Origin: Thiothrix nivea DSM 5205
GTDB taxonomy: Bacteria; Pseudomonadota; Gammaproteobacteria; Thiotrichales; Thiotrichaceae
DNA: 64,000 nt
Direction of reading: 5' to 3'
NCBI RefSeq assembly: GCF_000260135.1
Contig: NZ_JH651384.1
Location: 2,173,693-2,237,692, forward strand
In this document: positions 11,046 through 19,357 of the stretch, piece by piece
How the letters are laid out: every line of letters starts with the position of its first letter
Position numbering within the stretch: position 1 is the stretch's first letter
The notes under the pieces: model-generated
Databases searched by the model: none
Seen by the model: the letters and a program-made list of their open reading frames with translations, nothing else
What the model was told of the DNA's origin: nothing
Made by a program: the position numbers and the translations under genes

Positions 11046-11423
11046 TTATTTTATAGCATCCAGTTGTTCCGCTGCCGGGTCAGGGGTTTCCACCAGTTCA
11101 TTTTGTACCAGCTTTTCGGGGCTGTTGTTGACCTGTGAAGAGGCTGGGGAGGTGGCAGCTTCACCGGTTTCTTCAGACAGCAGCGGCATCTCTTCCTGCA
11201 TGGCTTCGCTCAGATCCGTCATGTTATTGAGGCAGTCCGCCACATAACCATTTTTTTTGTCAGCAGCGATACCATCCTCTTCCGCGTAGGTAGTGCATAA
11301 CCCGCTCAGCACTAAGCTGTTATTCTCATTGATTAATTTCTGTCCAGACGCTGTATCCTCCGCCCACAGCGGCAGACAAAATATCATGCCAGCCATGGCT
11401 AACAAGGCAGGAAACTGTTTCAT
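11046..11423 (-). CDS. Small exported protein of unknown function
   Basis: Encodes 125 residues starting with a classic signal peptide (MKQFPALLAMAGMIFCLPLWAED, cleavage expected after the WA at about 21). The mature part is short and acidic with two cysteines (SGLCTTYAEED and VADCLNNM, likely disulfide-bonded), and the last 50 residues are disordered and rich in Glu, Ser, Pro and Ala. I recognise no family. It lies only five bases after the metal-binding domain gene, so the two are almost surely one operon, possibly continuing into the STAND genes 109 bases further on. A periplasmic location is predicted. Confidence 0.6.
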   Translation of the reverse strand: MKQFPALLAMAGMIFCLPLWAEDTASGQKLINENNSLVLSGLCTTYAEEDGIAADKKNGYVADCLNNMTDLSEAMQEEMPLLSEETGEAATSPASSQVNNSPEKLVQNELVETPDPAAEQLDAIK

Positions 11424-11428
11424 GGGGT

Positions 11429-11716
11429 TTAACCTTGTTTGGGCATGTCGATGCGGCCAATCGCACAGCTGACGACGGATTTAGCCTTTTCCTTCAGGGA
11501 AGCCAGACCCTCCACCGAGCCACGCTCCGGATACCCCAGGCCAAACAGGGTTTGTACTGCTGCCTCGCGCACATCCGCATCGCTGTGCAGGATAATGACC
11601 TGGTTCTCAATATCGACATCCACTGTCTGGATCTGTGCATTTTCCAGCAATTTTTTGCTGATGGTGTTGGCACACCCGCCGCAGCGGATATTTTCAACTT
11701 CAATACGGGTTTCCAC
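11429..11716 (-). CDS. Heavy-metal-associated (HMA) domain protein
   Basis: A 95-residue protein whose first 65 residues form a ferredoxin-like HMA fold (VETRIEVENIRCGGCANTISKKL), with the metal site altered from the usual MxCxxC to a CGGC motif at about 12-15. The strand pattern VDVDIENQVIILHSD and the C-terminal YPERG are typical of the fold. A further Cys lies in the tail (VVSCAIGRID). The start is a GTG at 11716 with GGAGGT seven bases upstream; the longer frame from 11791 lacks a ribosome site. It could be a copper chaperone, or a small sensor or adaptor, since no copper ATPase is nearby. It is the first gene of the minus-strand run ahead of the exported protein and STAND pair. Confidence 0.7.
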   Translation of the reverse strand: METRIEVENIRCGGCANTISKKLLENAQIQTVDVDIENQVIILHSDADVREAAVQTLFGLGYPERGSVEGLASLKEKAKSVVSCAIGRIDMPKQG

Positions 11717-11898
11717 GCTTATACCTCCGTGACTGACCGACACTCTGTCATCCTGTCCCGTCAATATGAGACCAAGCAGGCAGAAACACAAGAGGAAAGG
11801 GGTTATTCGGAGGTATCCAGCCTTTTTGGCCTACACTTTCAGAGTTCCCAAGTGTGGAAATTGGCGCGGCCTGGCACAGGCGGAGGGTGCGGAAAGCG

Positions 11899-13575
11899 AT
11901 GTGGAGCAATGATTATGCAGGCGTGCATATCCCTGCTGAATGCGCATCCACTATTGGTGGTGTCGCCGCCTTCATTTTGTTGGCAGCATTACCGTTGGCG
12001 GTATTGCTGACTTGGCTGACGGTGGTGTTGTACCGGCGGAGAGTGCTACAAGCCATGCGCAGCGTTTCCCCTCAGGCAGATACTGCGGAAACCACTGCCG
12101 GGTCATCCGTTACCGTGCAGCCACCTGCCGCTGCCTTGCACTTCAATATTGGGCAGGCTGCGGATGCACCCGCACAGCTCTCCTCCCCGGCAACCGCTGG
12201 TCTTGCCTGGCGTGCAGGTGTTGCCTATACCATTGCCGGATGCGCCCATGCATCCATTGCAACCCTGCTGACTTTCGTATTCGCTGATATGGAATTATTG
12301 CCAGTACGTTTGTTGGCGGTGTGGCTGCTGTATGCCTGGCCAGTAATTCCTGCCTTGTTACTGACCAGTGTTGAAGACCCCCGCCAGAAATGGGGACTCA
12401 TGGCGGCTTATTTTGGCGTAATACTGGCTCTGGACTGGAGCCTGTCTGCTTTTGGCATACGCGACACTGGCGCTGGCACAGGTAGCCTGCTGATCGTATG
12501 GCTGACGTGGATGGGGCCGCCGTCGTTGCTGTTATGGGTGTTGAATAACCGGGCGTGGCGCTCGGTGGGCTTGCCCGCTTATCTGGTGGCCATCGCGCTG
12601 GTGGCAGGCTGGTTGCTGGCAACCCAGGGGTTGGCTTGCCTGGCCATTGCCCTGGATGATGTGGGAATCTGGCTCCGTTACCGCTACACCGTGTTGGCGG
12701 CCATGCTGGTGTTGCTATTCAGTGGGGTCTGGTGGTTCTTGCAGCGCACAGCCCGCCGTTACCGTGAAAAGCGGATGAGCAGCCTGTCGTTTACACTGGA
12801 TAGTTGGTGGCTGGTGGTCACCTTGGCTGATATGGTCATCCAATTCGATACCACCCACGGGGCAAGTGCCAGTTTCATCCTCGCCTACCTGCTGTATAAA
12901 TGGCTCAGTCGGGCTTTACAACCCTCGTCTGAGCCAGGAGCCAGACCCGCCGAGCTGCTGTTGCTGCGGGTGTTTGGGCATCGTCAGCGTAGCCGCCACC
13001 TGCTCGACCAGCTTGGCCAGCGCTGGAATTTTAGCGGCCCGATCAGCCTGATTGCTGCTCCCGATCTGGCGGCCACCAACCTGGAACCTGATGAACTGCT
13101 CCAGTTCTGGCGTTTGCGCCTGCGCAGCCTATTTGTTGCCAGCGCGGCAGACCTTCGGCAGCGGCTGGAAAGTTTTGACGCCAGCCCTGACCCCGATGGG
13201 CGCTACCGGGTCAATGAATTTTTTTGCTACGACAATACCTGGCGGGCAACCGTCCATGCCCTGATCCAGCGGAGTGACGCCATATTGATGGACTTGCGTG
13301 GTTTTGGTGAGGAACATCGCGGTTGCCAGTTTGAACTGGGCTTGTTGCTGGCGCAAGCGCCGCTTCCCAGCATTGTACTGCTGGTTGACGGCAGCACCAA
13401 GCTGGATTTGTTGACCAATTTATTGGCCAAGCTGTGGCGACAATTACCCCTTGATAGTGCTAACCGGCAGCTGGAACAGCCATGCATACGCCTGTTCCAT
13501 GCCCCGAATGCGCTGTATTCCGTAACACCCTTGTTGAATTTGCTGACAGCAGCAAGCACTAACCCCAAACCCTAA
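11899..13575 (+). CDS. Polytopic membrane protein with C-terminal TIR-like domain
   Basis: Predicted 558 residues. About eight transmembrane segments fill residues 20-340 (e.g. AAFILLAALPLAVLLTWL, LLPVRLLAVWLLYAW, VLAAMLVLLFSGVWWF). From about 351 a soluble domain begins with AELLLLRVFGHRQRSRHLLDQ. It continues with GPISLIAAPDLAATNLEPDEL, a GRYRVNEFFCYDNTWRATV block, and RSDAILMDLRGFG...GCQFELGLLL. The alternation of hydrophobic strands with an Asp and a Glu (Glu479) after a Ser-Asp resembles TIR or related nucleotide-binding folds, but this is judged by eye. I recall this C-terminal block from other proteobacterial proteins without known function. The start at 11899 is preferred for its purine-rich upstream bases; GTG at 11854 is possible. 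It is divergent from the HMA-STAND run and overlaps the convergent FUN14 gene by 4 bases. Confidence 0.6.
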   Translation: MWSNDYAGVHIPAECASTIGGVAAFILLAALPLAVLLTWLTVVLYRRRVLQAMRSVSPQADTAETTAGSSVTVQPPAAALHFNIGQAADAPAQLSSPATAGLAWRAGVAYTIAGCAHASIATLLTFVFADMELLPVRLLAVWLLYAWPVIPALLLTSVEDPRQKWGLMAAYFGVILALDWSLSAFGIRDTGAGTGSLLIVWLTWMGPPSLLLWVLNNRAWRSVGLPAYLVAIALVAGWLLATQGLACLAIALDDVGIWLRYRYTVLAAMLVLLFSGVWWFLQRTARRYREKRMSSLSFTLDSWWLVVTLADMVIQFDTTHGASASFILAYLLYKWLSRALQPSSEPGARPAELLLLRVFGHRQRSRHLLDQLGQRWNFSGPISLIAAPDLAATNLEPDELLQFWRLRLRSLFVASAADLRQRLESFDASPDPDGRYRVNEFFCYDNTWRATVHALIQRSDAILMDLRGFGEEHRGCQFELGLLLAQAPLPSIVLLVDGSTKLDLLTNLLAKLWRQLPLDSANRQLEQPCIRLFHAPNALYSVTPLLNLLTAASTNPKP

Positions 13576-13919
13576 CCAATTTTCAGGCCGACGAAGAACC
13601 CGGCTACCCCGCTGACACCCTTGCTGGTGATATGTGACAAGCGTTCCACCAAGAACCCCCCGGACTGTTTGGCAATGCCGGTAGCCGCGTTGGCAGCGTT
13701 TTGCAACTTATCATCCGCCATGTCAGTGATGCCGTAATATTCGGTCACAAACAGTAGCACGATAGCCGCGCCGCCCAGAAACAAAGCTAGCCGCAGCATT
13801 TTTTTGGCGAAATATCCAACTGCCAGGCCAATGACAAATGGCGCACCCACGTTTCCGAACAGGAAAGCCGAGGAAAGGATGTCGGTTGAGGATTCCGTAT
13901 TAATGGGATAGTCGTTCAT
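13572..13919 (-). CDS. FUN14 family small membrane protein
   Basis: A 115-residue protein with the glycine-rich hydrophobic pattern of FUN14 proteins: GNVGAPFVIGLAVGYFAKKMLRLALFLGG at about 23-51, a second segment AAIVLLFVTEYYGI, and a C-terminal GVSGVAGFFVGLKIG glycine-zipper helix. Bacterial FUN14 proteins are about 100 residues and have no settled role. It is transcribed towards the membrane protein gene, ending within its stop codon. Family call fairly safe from the pattern; function unknown. Confidence 0.65.
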   Translation of the reverse strand: MNDYPINTESSTDILSSAFLFGNVGAPFVIGLAVGYFAKKMLRLALFLGGAAIVLLFVTEYYGITDMADDKLQNAANAATGIAKQSGGFLVERLSHITSKGVSGVAGFFVGLKIG

Positions 13920-14023
13920 TATTTACTCTTTATATACCGTTTAGACGCTTGGCGTTTTATTTTTCCGGAAGGTTCTGCTAGGTTTATCACAATCATAAAA
14001 AATAACATGGATAACCCCTAAGG

Positions 14024-15298
14024 ATGAAGCGTTCTGTCCCCTTGGCAAGCGCCGTGTTGTGGTTAGCTATGCCCGTTCATGCGGCCCAGATTGTTACCCC
14101 TGCGCAGGCCAGTGTATCAGCCAGCAGTGGCGGTGTCATAACATTCAGCCCGGTTTATACCGTTTCAACACCCCAGGACGGAACGGTAACAGGGCTGGGC
14201 ATACGCATACATTTCAATTCCAGCGCCTTGCAGTTCAATGGCGTGAGCAAACGTTTTGCCTATGGTTTGCTGCCTGCCGGTGACGTCAGCACTGATACGG
14301 AAAACTACGACGCTGATGCCACCACCGACAAGTATTTCATACTTCCGTGGGTGGATGTCAGCGGGCAGTGGCCGGGGGGAAGCGAGTTACCGCTGACCCT
14401 GGCGAGCGTTTCGTTCACCGCCAAGGCTGGTTTTACAGGTTCCACCATGATCCGTGTTAGCGCTTCCGGCACGGTCGACGGGGCTGCTTTCCAGACAACG
14501 CCAATGACGGTCAGCGTGGCTACCGGTAATGCCAGCCTCAAGCTAAAAGGTTTCCTGCAAGGCGCTTACAACAGCACGGACGGGCAGATGCGCGACAGCC
14601 TGCGCAACGCTGGCTTGCTGCCGCTGGCACAACCGTATGGCTATCTTGGCCATCAGGGCGCAGAAACCACGACCGCTACCCTGTTGAACACCACCGGTGT
14701 GGATGCGCCGGTTGACTGGGTGCTGGTGGAGTTGCGCGACAAGGCCAACGCCAGCAACCGGCTGGCCGCCAAGGCGGCCTTGCTGCAAAGCGATGGGGAT
14801 GTGGTGGATGCGGCCACGGGTAGCAGCACCCTGACGTTTGCGGATACTGCACCCGGCAGCTATTACGTCGCCTTGCGCCACCGTAACCATCTCGGCGTCA
14901 TGACCGCCAGCCCACCCAGCCTGACCACGACGCCAGTGCTGGTGGATTTTACTGCCAGCGCTACCGCCCTGTATGGGGCGGATATCCGCGCCCAGCAGGG
15001 TTCCACCCGGCTGTTGCCCGCTGGCGACGCCAGCCTCGACAACAAGCTGATCGCGGCTGGCCCTGACAATGACAAAAACGCCATCCTTGCCATTGTGCTG
15101 GCTGACCCCGCCAATACCGGCCCCCACACCAATTTCCAGTCGGCTGGTTATCAGTTCACTGATCAGAACATGGACGGCAAAACCCTGTATTCAGGGCCGG
15201 ATAACGATGTCAACGGCTTGTTGGGCAATATCCTGCTAGCACCAGGCAATAGCACCAACAGCACCAACTACATCCTGCCCGGCAGCTTGCCACAGTAA
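14024..15298 (+). CDS. Exported protein with cohesin-like domain and dockerin-like repeats
   Basis: Encodes 424 residues with a signal peptide cleaved near 20 (VLWLAMPVHA-AQ). Residues 22-165 look like a cohesin or carbohydrate-binding beta-sandwich (VSASSGGVITFSPVYTVST, VTGLGIRIHFNSSALQFNG, LTLASVSFTAKAGFTGST). The middle, from LKLKGFLQGAYNSTDGQMRD through WVLVELRDKANASN to PGSYYVALRHRNHLGV, is a block I know from large secreted proteins of Bacteroidetes and Gammaproteobacteria. The C-terminus has Asp/Asn-rich repeats (DASLDNKLIAAGPDNDKNAI and DQNMDGKTLYSGPDNDVNGL) reminiscent of calcium-binding dockerin loops. It is the first gene of a pair, 11 bases before a secreted protease. The binding partner is unknown; calcium binding is inferred. 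Confidence 0.6.
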   Translation: MKRSVPLASAVLWLAMPVHAAQIVTPAQASVSASSGGVITFSPVYTVSTPQDGTVTGLGIRIHFNSSALQFNGVSKRFAYGLLPAGDVSTDTENYDADATTDKYFILPWVDVSGQWPGGSELPLTLASVSFTAKAGFTGSTMIRVSASGTVDGAAFQTTPMTVSVATGNASLKLKGFLQGAYNSTDGQMRDSLRNAGLLPLAQPYGYLGHQGAETTTATLLNTTGVDAPVDWVLVELRDKANASNRLAAKAALLQSDGDVVDAATGSSTLTFADTAPGSYYVALRHRNHLGVMTASPPSLTTTPVLVDFTASATALYGADIRAQQGSTRLLPAGDASLDNKLIAAGPDNDKNAILAIVLADPANTGPHTNFQSAGYQFTDQNMDGKTLYSGPDNDVNGLLGNILLAPGNSTNSTNYILPGSLPQ

Positions 15299-15309
15299 GG
15301 TACACCAAC

Positions 15310-17088
15310 ATGAAAGCCCTTATTTTTACCTGCCTGTCCCTGCTGTTACCCGCTATCGCGCAAGCCAATGGCACTGACGCGGCGCGGGCTGAGCCAGAAA
15401 CCTTTCAGGAACCTGTGACAACGCAGTTGGGGCCCCTGCCAGCCTTGCGCCTGCCACCGGCAATACTGGCGGCGCGCGCAGTTTCAGCCTTTGCCGCAGC
15501 GGCAGCTACGTCATCCCTCACCAACGCTATCACCCTGCCAGCATTAAGCGACAGTGAAATCCAGTCCCTGCGCAATGCCCCTAACCAGAAGGCTTTCCAG
15601 GTTGGGATCGGGCGCGACCTGCCTGATTATTTAAGGCAGCCCATCCAGCTGGACAGCTGGCAGTGGACAAACGTTAGTGGCGGCAAGGTGGCACATTACA
15701 CCCTGACTTCTACCGACGCGGTGCGGGTAAGGGCGCAAGTGCAACTCAGCCAGGCTCCCGCAGGTGTGGAGCTGCGTTTTTACTCACCGAACGATACCTC
15801 GGTGGTGTTTGGCCCCTACACCGCAACCAGCGAACCCTTTTGGTCACCCACCGTGGAAGGTGATACGCTGGGTCTGGAGTTGTTCCTGCCCGATGGCGTG
15901 GCCACCAGTGAAGTCAGTTTTGCCATTGCCCGCCTGTCACATCTGGTGGTAAACCCCGCCAACAGCCAGATGAAAAGCGACCTCAATACTTTCAGGGAGG
16001 AATACGCCAGTTGCCAGCAGGATATTGCTTGTGCCGACCCCTCGTGGCAGGAAACCGGTAAGGCCGTGGCACGTTATGTGTTTACGGATATTGATGGTTA
16101 CAGTTATATCTGCTCGGGAACCGTGCTGACGGACAAGGACGTTTACACCCAGATCCCCTATTTTTTCACAGCGGCACATTGCGTCAGTAACCAAACGGCG
16201 GCCAGCAGCATGGAAATGTACTGGCTGTATGCCAATTCAAGTTGCGGCGGAAGTGGCGCGGTCGCTGTCCGGACGACTGGCGGGGCGACATTACTCGCAA
16301 CCAAAACGGCACTGGATACGACTTTGGTGCGCCTGAACCAGAACCCGCCTTCCGGCACTACCCTATCCGGCTGGACGGTGACCCCGCTTACCAGCAATCA
16401 GGCGGTGACCGGTATCCACCATGCCCTGGGCGACCCCCTGAAATATGCGCAAGGGAATTTCGTGAGCTTTGCAAGCGTCACCACCAGCAGTGGGGGGTAT
16501 ACCGTTGCCAACGATCCTAACGGGGATTTTTCCAAGGTGGTGTGGCATACCGGCATCACAGCACCCGGTAGCAGTGGCTCAGGCGTGTGGGTGAATCAAG
16601 GCGGGGTGCATTATCTGAACGGTTCGCTGCTGGGTGGTTCTTCCGAATGTTCAGCTATGGATGCGCCGGATGAATACAGCCGTTTTGAGCGCACCTGGCC
16701 GTATGTCAGCGCCTGGCTGGGGTCTACCGGCACACCACCTTCCCTGCGGCTGTTTGACGCCAACCAGCCTGCGACGGCGCTGCTGGATGGAATAGTCATT
16801 ACCCGTTACCTGCAAGGTGCTAGAGGATCTGCATTGCTGGATGGCGTCACCACCCGGACGCCGGATCTGGCTGCGCTGGAATCCCAGCTGGCGTCAGTTA
16901 TGCAGGTAATGGATGTAGACGATGATGGTGTCAGGGAAGCGGGTACGGATGGCGTGCTGCTAATGCGTTACTTGCTGGGGTTGCGTGGCGCACCGCTGCT
17001 GCAAGGGCTGGATGTTGGCACTTCCACGCGCAATACACCAACGGCAGTTTCCACCTATCTGGAATCCATCCTGAACCCCGCCAGTTGA
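15310..17088 (+). CDS. Secreted trypsin-fold serine protease with dockerin-like C-terminus
   Basis: A 592-residue exported protein: signal peptide to about 19 (LLLPAIAQA-NG), a long propeptide or beta domain to 250, then a chymotrypsin-like domain. The catalytic triad is visible as His290 in YFFTAAHCVS, Asp336 in TALDTTLVRL and Ser422 in TAPGSSGSGVW, with cysteine pairs that suggest a disulfide-bonded lysyl-endopeptidase-like or trypsin-like enzyme. The last 110 residues hold two dockerin-like units: LFDANQPATALLDGIVITRY and DVDDDGVREAGTDGVLLMRY, each followed by LxGxRG. It follows the cohesin-like gene by 11 bases, so co-expression and physical association are plausible. The specificity pocket was not resolved. 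Protease call is firm; the association is inference. Confidence 0.8.
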   Translation: MKALIFTCLSLLLPAIAQANGTDAARAEPETFQEPVTTQLGPLPALRLPPAILAARAVSAFAAAAATSSLTNAITLPALSDSEIQSLRNAPNQKAFQVGIGRDLPDYLRQPIQLDSWQWTNVSGGKVAHYTLTSTDAVRVRAQVQLSQAPAGVELRFYSPNDTSVVFGPYTATSEPFWSPTVEGDTLGLELFLPDGVATSEVSFAIARLSHLVVNPANSQMKSDLNTFREEYASCQQDIACADPSWQETGKAVARYVFTDIDGYSYICSGTVLTDKDVYTQIPYFFTAAHCVSNQTAASSMEMYWLYANSSCGGSGAVAVRTTGGATLLATKTALDTTLVRLNQNPPSGTTLSGWTVTPLTSNQAVTGIHHALGDPLKYAQGNFVSFASVTTSSGGYTVANDPNGDFSKVVWHTGITAPGSSGSGVWVNQGGVHYLNGSLLGGSSECSAMDAPDEYSRFERTWPYVSAWLGSTGTPPSLRLFDANQPATALLDGIVITRYLQGARGSALLDGVTTRTPDLAALESQLASVMQVMDVDDDGVREAGTDGVLLMRYLLGLRGAPLLQGLDVGTSTRNTPTAVSTYLESILNPAS

Positions 17089-17090
17089 AT

Positions 17091-17116
17091 AAAAAAAGCC
17101 CGGTCATTGACCGGGC
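17091..17116 (-). terminator. Intrinsic terminator
   Basis: Read on the minus strand: GC-rich stem formed by GCCCGGTCA (17098-17106, plus) and TGACCGGGC (17108-17116), followed by seven T residues (plus-strand A run 17091-17097). On the plus strand the same hairpin lacks a T run, so it poorly suits the protease operon that ends at 17088. It ends the candidate minus-strand small RNA. Confidence 0.75.
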
Positions 17117-17221
17117 CTCCCGCTCAGACCATATGCAACCTAGCAATACTGCATATGGCGACTACCCTCACTAGCGGTTTGAAACTGTTGAAATCTGGTT
17201 ATCGGACGCAATATTTTGCGA
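17091..17221 (-). ncRNA. Candidate small RNA with its own terminator
   Basis: The 301-base gap 17089-17389 has no protein gene, yet on the minus strand it holds a near-ideal terminator (17091-17116), just downstream of a second perfect hairpin (CCATATGCA at 17129-17137 with TGCATATGG at 17150-17158, 12-base loop). A consensus TTGACA lies at 17251-17256 in the same direction; the matching -10 is weak. A transcript from about 17221 to 17091 would be near 130 nt. I could not match it to 6S, SRP, tmRNA or a known riboswitch. The 5' end is a guess. Confidence 0.45.
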
Positions 17222-17389
17222 TTTCTCAATTTGCATAAAAAAACCGGTTTTGTCAACAAGTAGTTGATCTTAAATATATAATTAAAAACTTACTTTGCAG
17301 CGCACAAATCCGCGCCCTACCAATCGGAAATAGATTAATTCCTGTTTTGCCGTACAATCATTGGCATTGTTTTTTATGCAACGTTTCCA

Positions 17390-18532
17390 ATGTTTGAATA
17401 CATCGACAACAACCAGAAACTGGCTGACCTGCTGGCGCGCCTCGACAGCGCACCGTGGATCACCCTGGACACCGAATTTATCCGCGAAAAAACCTATTAC
17501 CCCCGTTTGTGCCTGGTGCAGATTGGCAGCGCTGATATACTCGCCTGCATTGACCCGCTGCAAATCGACAACCTGCAACCCTTGCTGGACTGGCTGGATG
17601 AACCCAAACGGCTGAAAGTATTTCATGCTGCGTGGCAGGATCTGGAAATTTTCCATCATCTCGGCGGCAAAGTCCCCACACCGGTATTTGATACCCAGGT
17701 GGCCGCCGCTGTGCTGGGCATGGGTGACCAGTTGGGCTACGCCCGGCTGGTGGAACAATTATCAGGGGTGACGCTGGATAAATCCCAGTCCCGCACCGAC
17801 TGGGCGCGCCGCCCGCTGACCAACAAGCAACTGGAATACGCTGTCGATGATGTACGCTATTTACGCGACGCCTACCTGCTGCTGCGCCAGCAACTCGAAC
17901 AGCTTGGCCGCCTGAAATGGCTGGAGAAACCCTTCCAGAAACTGACTGACCCGGCCAGTTACGAGGTCAACCCCCGCACAATCTGGCAACGGGTCAAAGG
18001 CGTGCAAATCCTCAAACCCCGCCAGCTTGCCATCCTGCGGGAACTGGCCGCTTGGCGGGAAGAGCGCGCGTTGCACAAAAATATCCCGCGCCGCTGGATC
18101 GTTTCCGACGAAATCCTGCTGGACATGGCGAAAATGCAGCCCAAAAATGCTGCCGCTTTCCAGCAAATACGCGGGCTGGGCGGCGAACAGGTTGAGCGCA
18201 ACGCCGACGAATGGCTGGCCTGCATCGAATGCGGCCAGGCCCTGCCGCAGGAAGAGTGGCCGCAATTGCCGCGCCGCCGCAAGCTGGACGCCAACATGGG
18301 CGTGATTGCCGACCTGTTGACTGCCCTGCTCAATCAGGTCGCCAACGAAAACGGCATTTCCGCACAGATGATCGCCACCCGTTCCCAGCTTGAAAAAATG
18401 CTGGAGGAAGGCCGCACCACGCTCGCGGATGACTGGCGTGGCGCGTTGGTCAATGACCTGTTCACCGAGGTATTGAATGGCGCGGCCAGCATCCGTGTGC
18501 GCAAACAGCGCATCGTCGTGGAAAACGGATAG
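17390..18532 (+). CDS. rnd: Ribonuclease D
   Basis: 3'-to-5' exoribonuclease that trims tRNA precursors and other small RNAs. At 380 residues it matches bacterial RNase D. The DEDD exonuclease domain (1-170) has LDTEFIREKTYYPRLCLVQ with Asp27 and Glu29, then KVFHAAWQDLEIF with the second Asp, and TNKQLEYAVDDVRYL with the Tyr and Asp of the DEDDy subfamily. Two HRDC domains follow (about 205-290 and 295-375), the first with PRQLAILRELAAWREERA. It is followed 11 bases later by a TauE/SafE permease gene behind a good ribosome site, so the two may be co-transcribed. Identification is firm. Confidence 0.95.
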   Translation: MFEYIDNNQKLADLLARLDSAPWITLDTEFIREKTYYPRLCLVQIGSADILACIDPLQIDNLQPLLDWLDEPKRLKVFHAAWQDLEIFHHLGGKVPTPVFDTQVAAAVLGMGDQLGYARLVEQLSGVTLDKSQSRTDWARRPLTNKQLEYAVDDVRYLRDAYLLLRQQLEQLGRLKWLEKPFQKLTDPASYEVNPRTIWQRVKGVQILKPRQLAILRELAAWREERALHKNIPRRWIVSDEILLDMAKMQPKNAAAFQQIRGLGGEQVERNADEWLACIECGQALPQEEWPQLPRRRKLDANMGVIADLLTALLNQVANENGISAQMIATRSQLEKMLEEGRTTLADDWRGALVNDLFTEVLNGAASIRVRKQRIVVENG

Positions 18533-18543
18533 GAGGGAACGGT

Positions 18544-19344
18544 CTGGACATTACATTTTTGCTGATATTGCTGGCGCTCGGCGCGGTAGTGGGTTTTTTT
18601 GCCGGGCTGTTTGGCGTTGGCGGCGGCGGTATCATGGTGCCTGCACTGACAACCCTGTTTATTGCCAAGGGGTTTCCTGCTGATCAGGTGGTGCATCTGG
18701 CGCTGGGAACCTCGATGGCGGCGATTGTGATGACTTCCGTTTCCAGCCTGCGCGCGCATCATGCCAAGGGTGCGGTGCTGTGGCCAGTGGTGCGCTCCAT
18801 TACGCCGGGCATCCTGCTGGGGACGTTTGCCGCCACCTTTGTGGCAAGCTACCTGTCTTCACGGCATCTGGCGATATTTTTTGCCTGCTTCATGGGCTAT
18901 GTATCCCTGCAAATGATCCTGAATGTGAAACCCAAGCCGCACCGGGAACTGCCAGGTGCTACGGGGCTGGCGTCAGTCGGTGGGGTGATCGGCGCGGTAT
19001 CGGCGCTGGTGGCGATTGGCGGTGGCTCGCTGACCGTGCCTTACCTGACCTGGTGCAACATCAACATCCGCAATGCGATTGCCACCTCCGCCGCAGTCGG
19101 TTTGCCGATTGCGTTGGCGGGTACGCTGGGCTACCTGCTGAATGGCTGGGGGCAAGCAGGGTTGCCGGATTATACGTTGGGGTATATTTACTGGCCTGCG
19201 GTGGTGCTGATTTCCGCTATCAGTTATTTCATCACGCCGTTTGGGGCGCATCTGGCGCATTCCCTGCCGGTTGCGACCCTGAAAAAAGGTTTCGCGGTAC
19301 TGCTGATCCTGCTGAGTTTGAAAATGCTGCATTCCGTGCTGTAA
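18544..19344 (+). CDS. TauE/SafE family sulfite or organosulfonate exporter-like permease
   Basis: Membrane protein of about 266 residues with eight predicted helices in two repeats. The glycine-rich hallmark GFFAGLFGVGGGGIMVPAL occurs near the N-terminus and VIGAVSALVAIGGGSLTVPYL in the second half, as in TauE/SafE (DUF81) transporters. The best start is a CTG at 18544, six bases after AGGAGGG, giving LDITFLLILLALG; the first conventional candidate is a TTG at 18559, too far from the ribosome site. The substrate cannot be told: family members move sulfite, sulfoacetate or other anions, which would fit a sulfur-oxidising cell. It ends 13 bases from the convergent lutC. Confidence 0.8.
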   Translation: MDITFLLILLALGAVVGFFAGLFGVGGGGIMVPALTTLFIAKGFPADQVVHLALGTSMAAIVMTSVSSLRAHHAKGAVLWPVVRSITPGILLGTFAATFVASYLSSRHLAIFFACFMGYVSLQMILNVKPKPHRELPGATGLASVGGVIGAVSALVAIGGGSLTVPYLTWCNINIRNAIATSAAVGLPIALAGTLGYLLNGWGQAGLPDYTLGYIYWPAVVLISAISYFITPFGAHLAHSLPVATLKKGFAVLLILLSLKMLHSVL

Positions 19345-19357
19345 CCCTTCTTACAGC

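Noticed and set aside
17085-17125. Terminator of the protease operon on the plus strand
   Set aside because: The hairpin has its T run only on the minus strand; the plus side continues with CTCCCGCTC.
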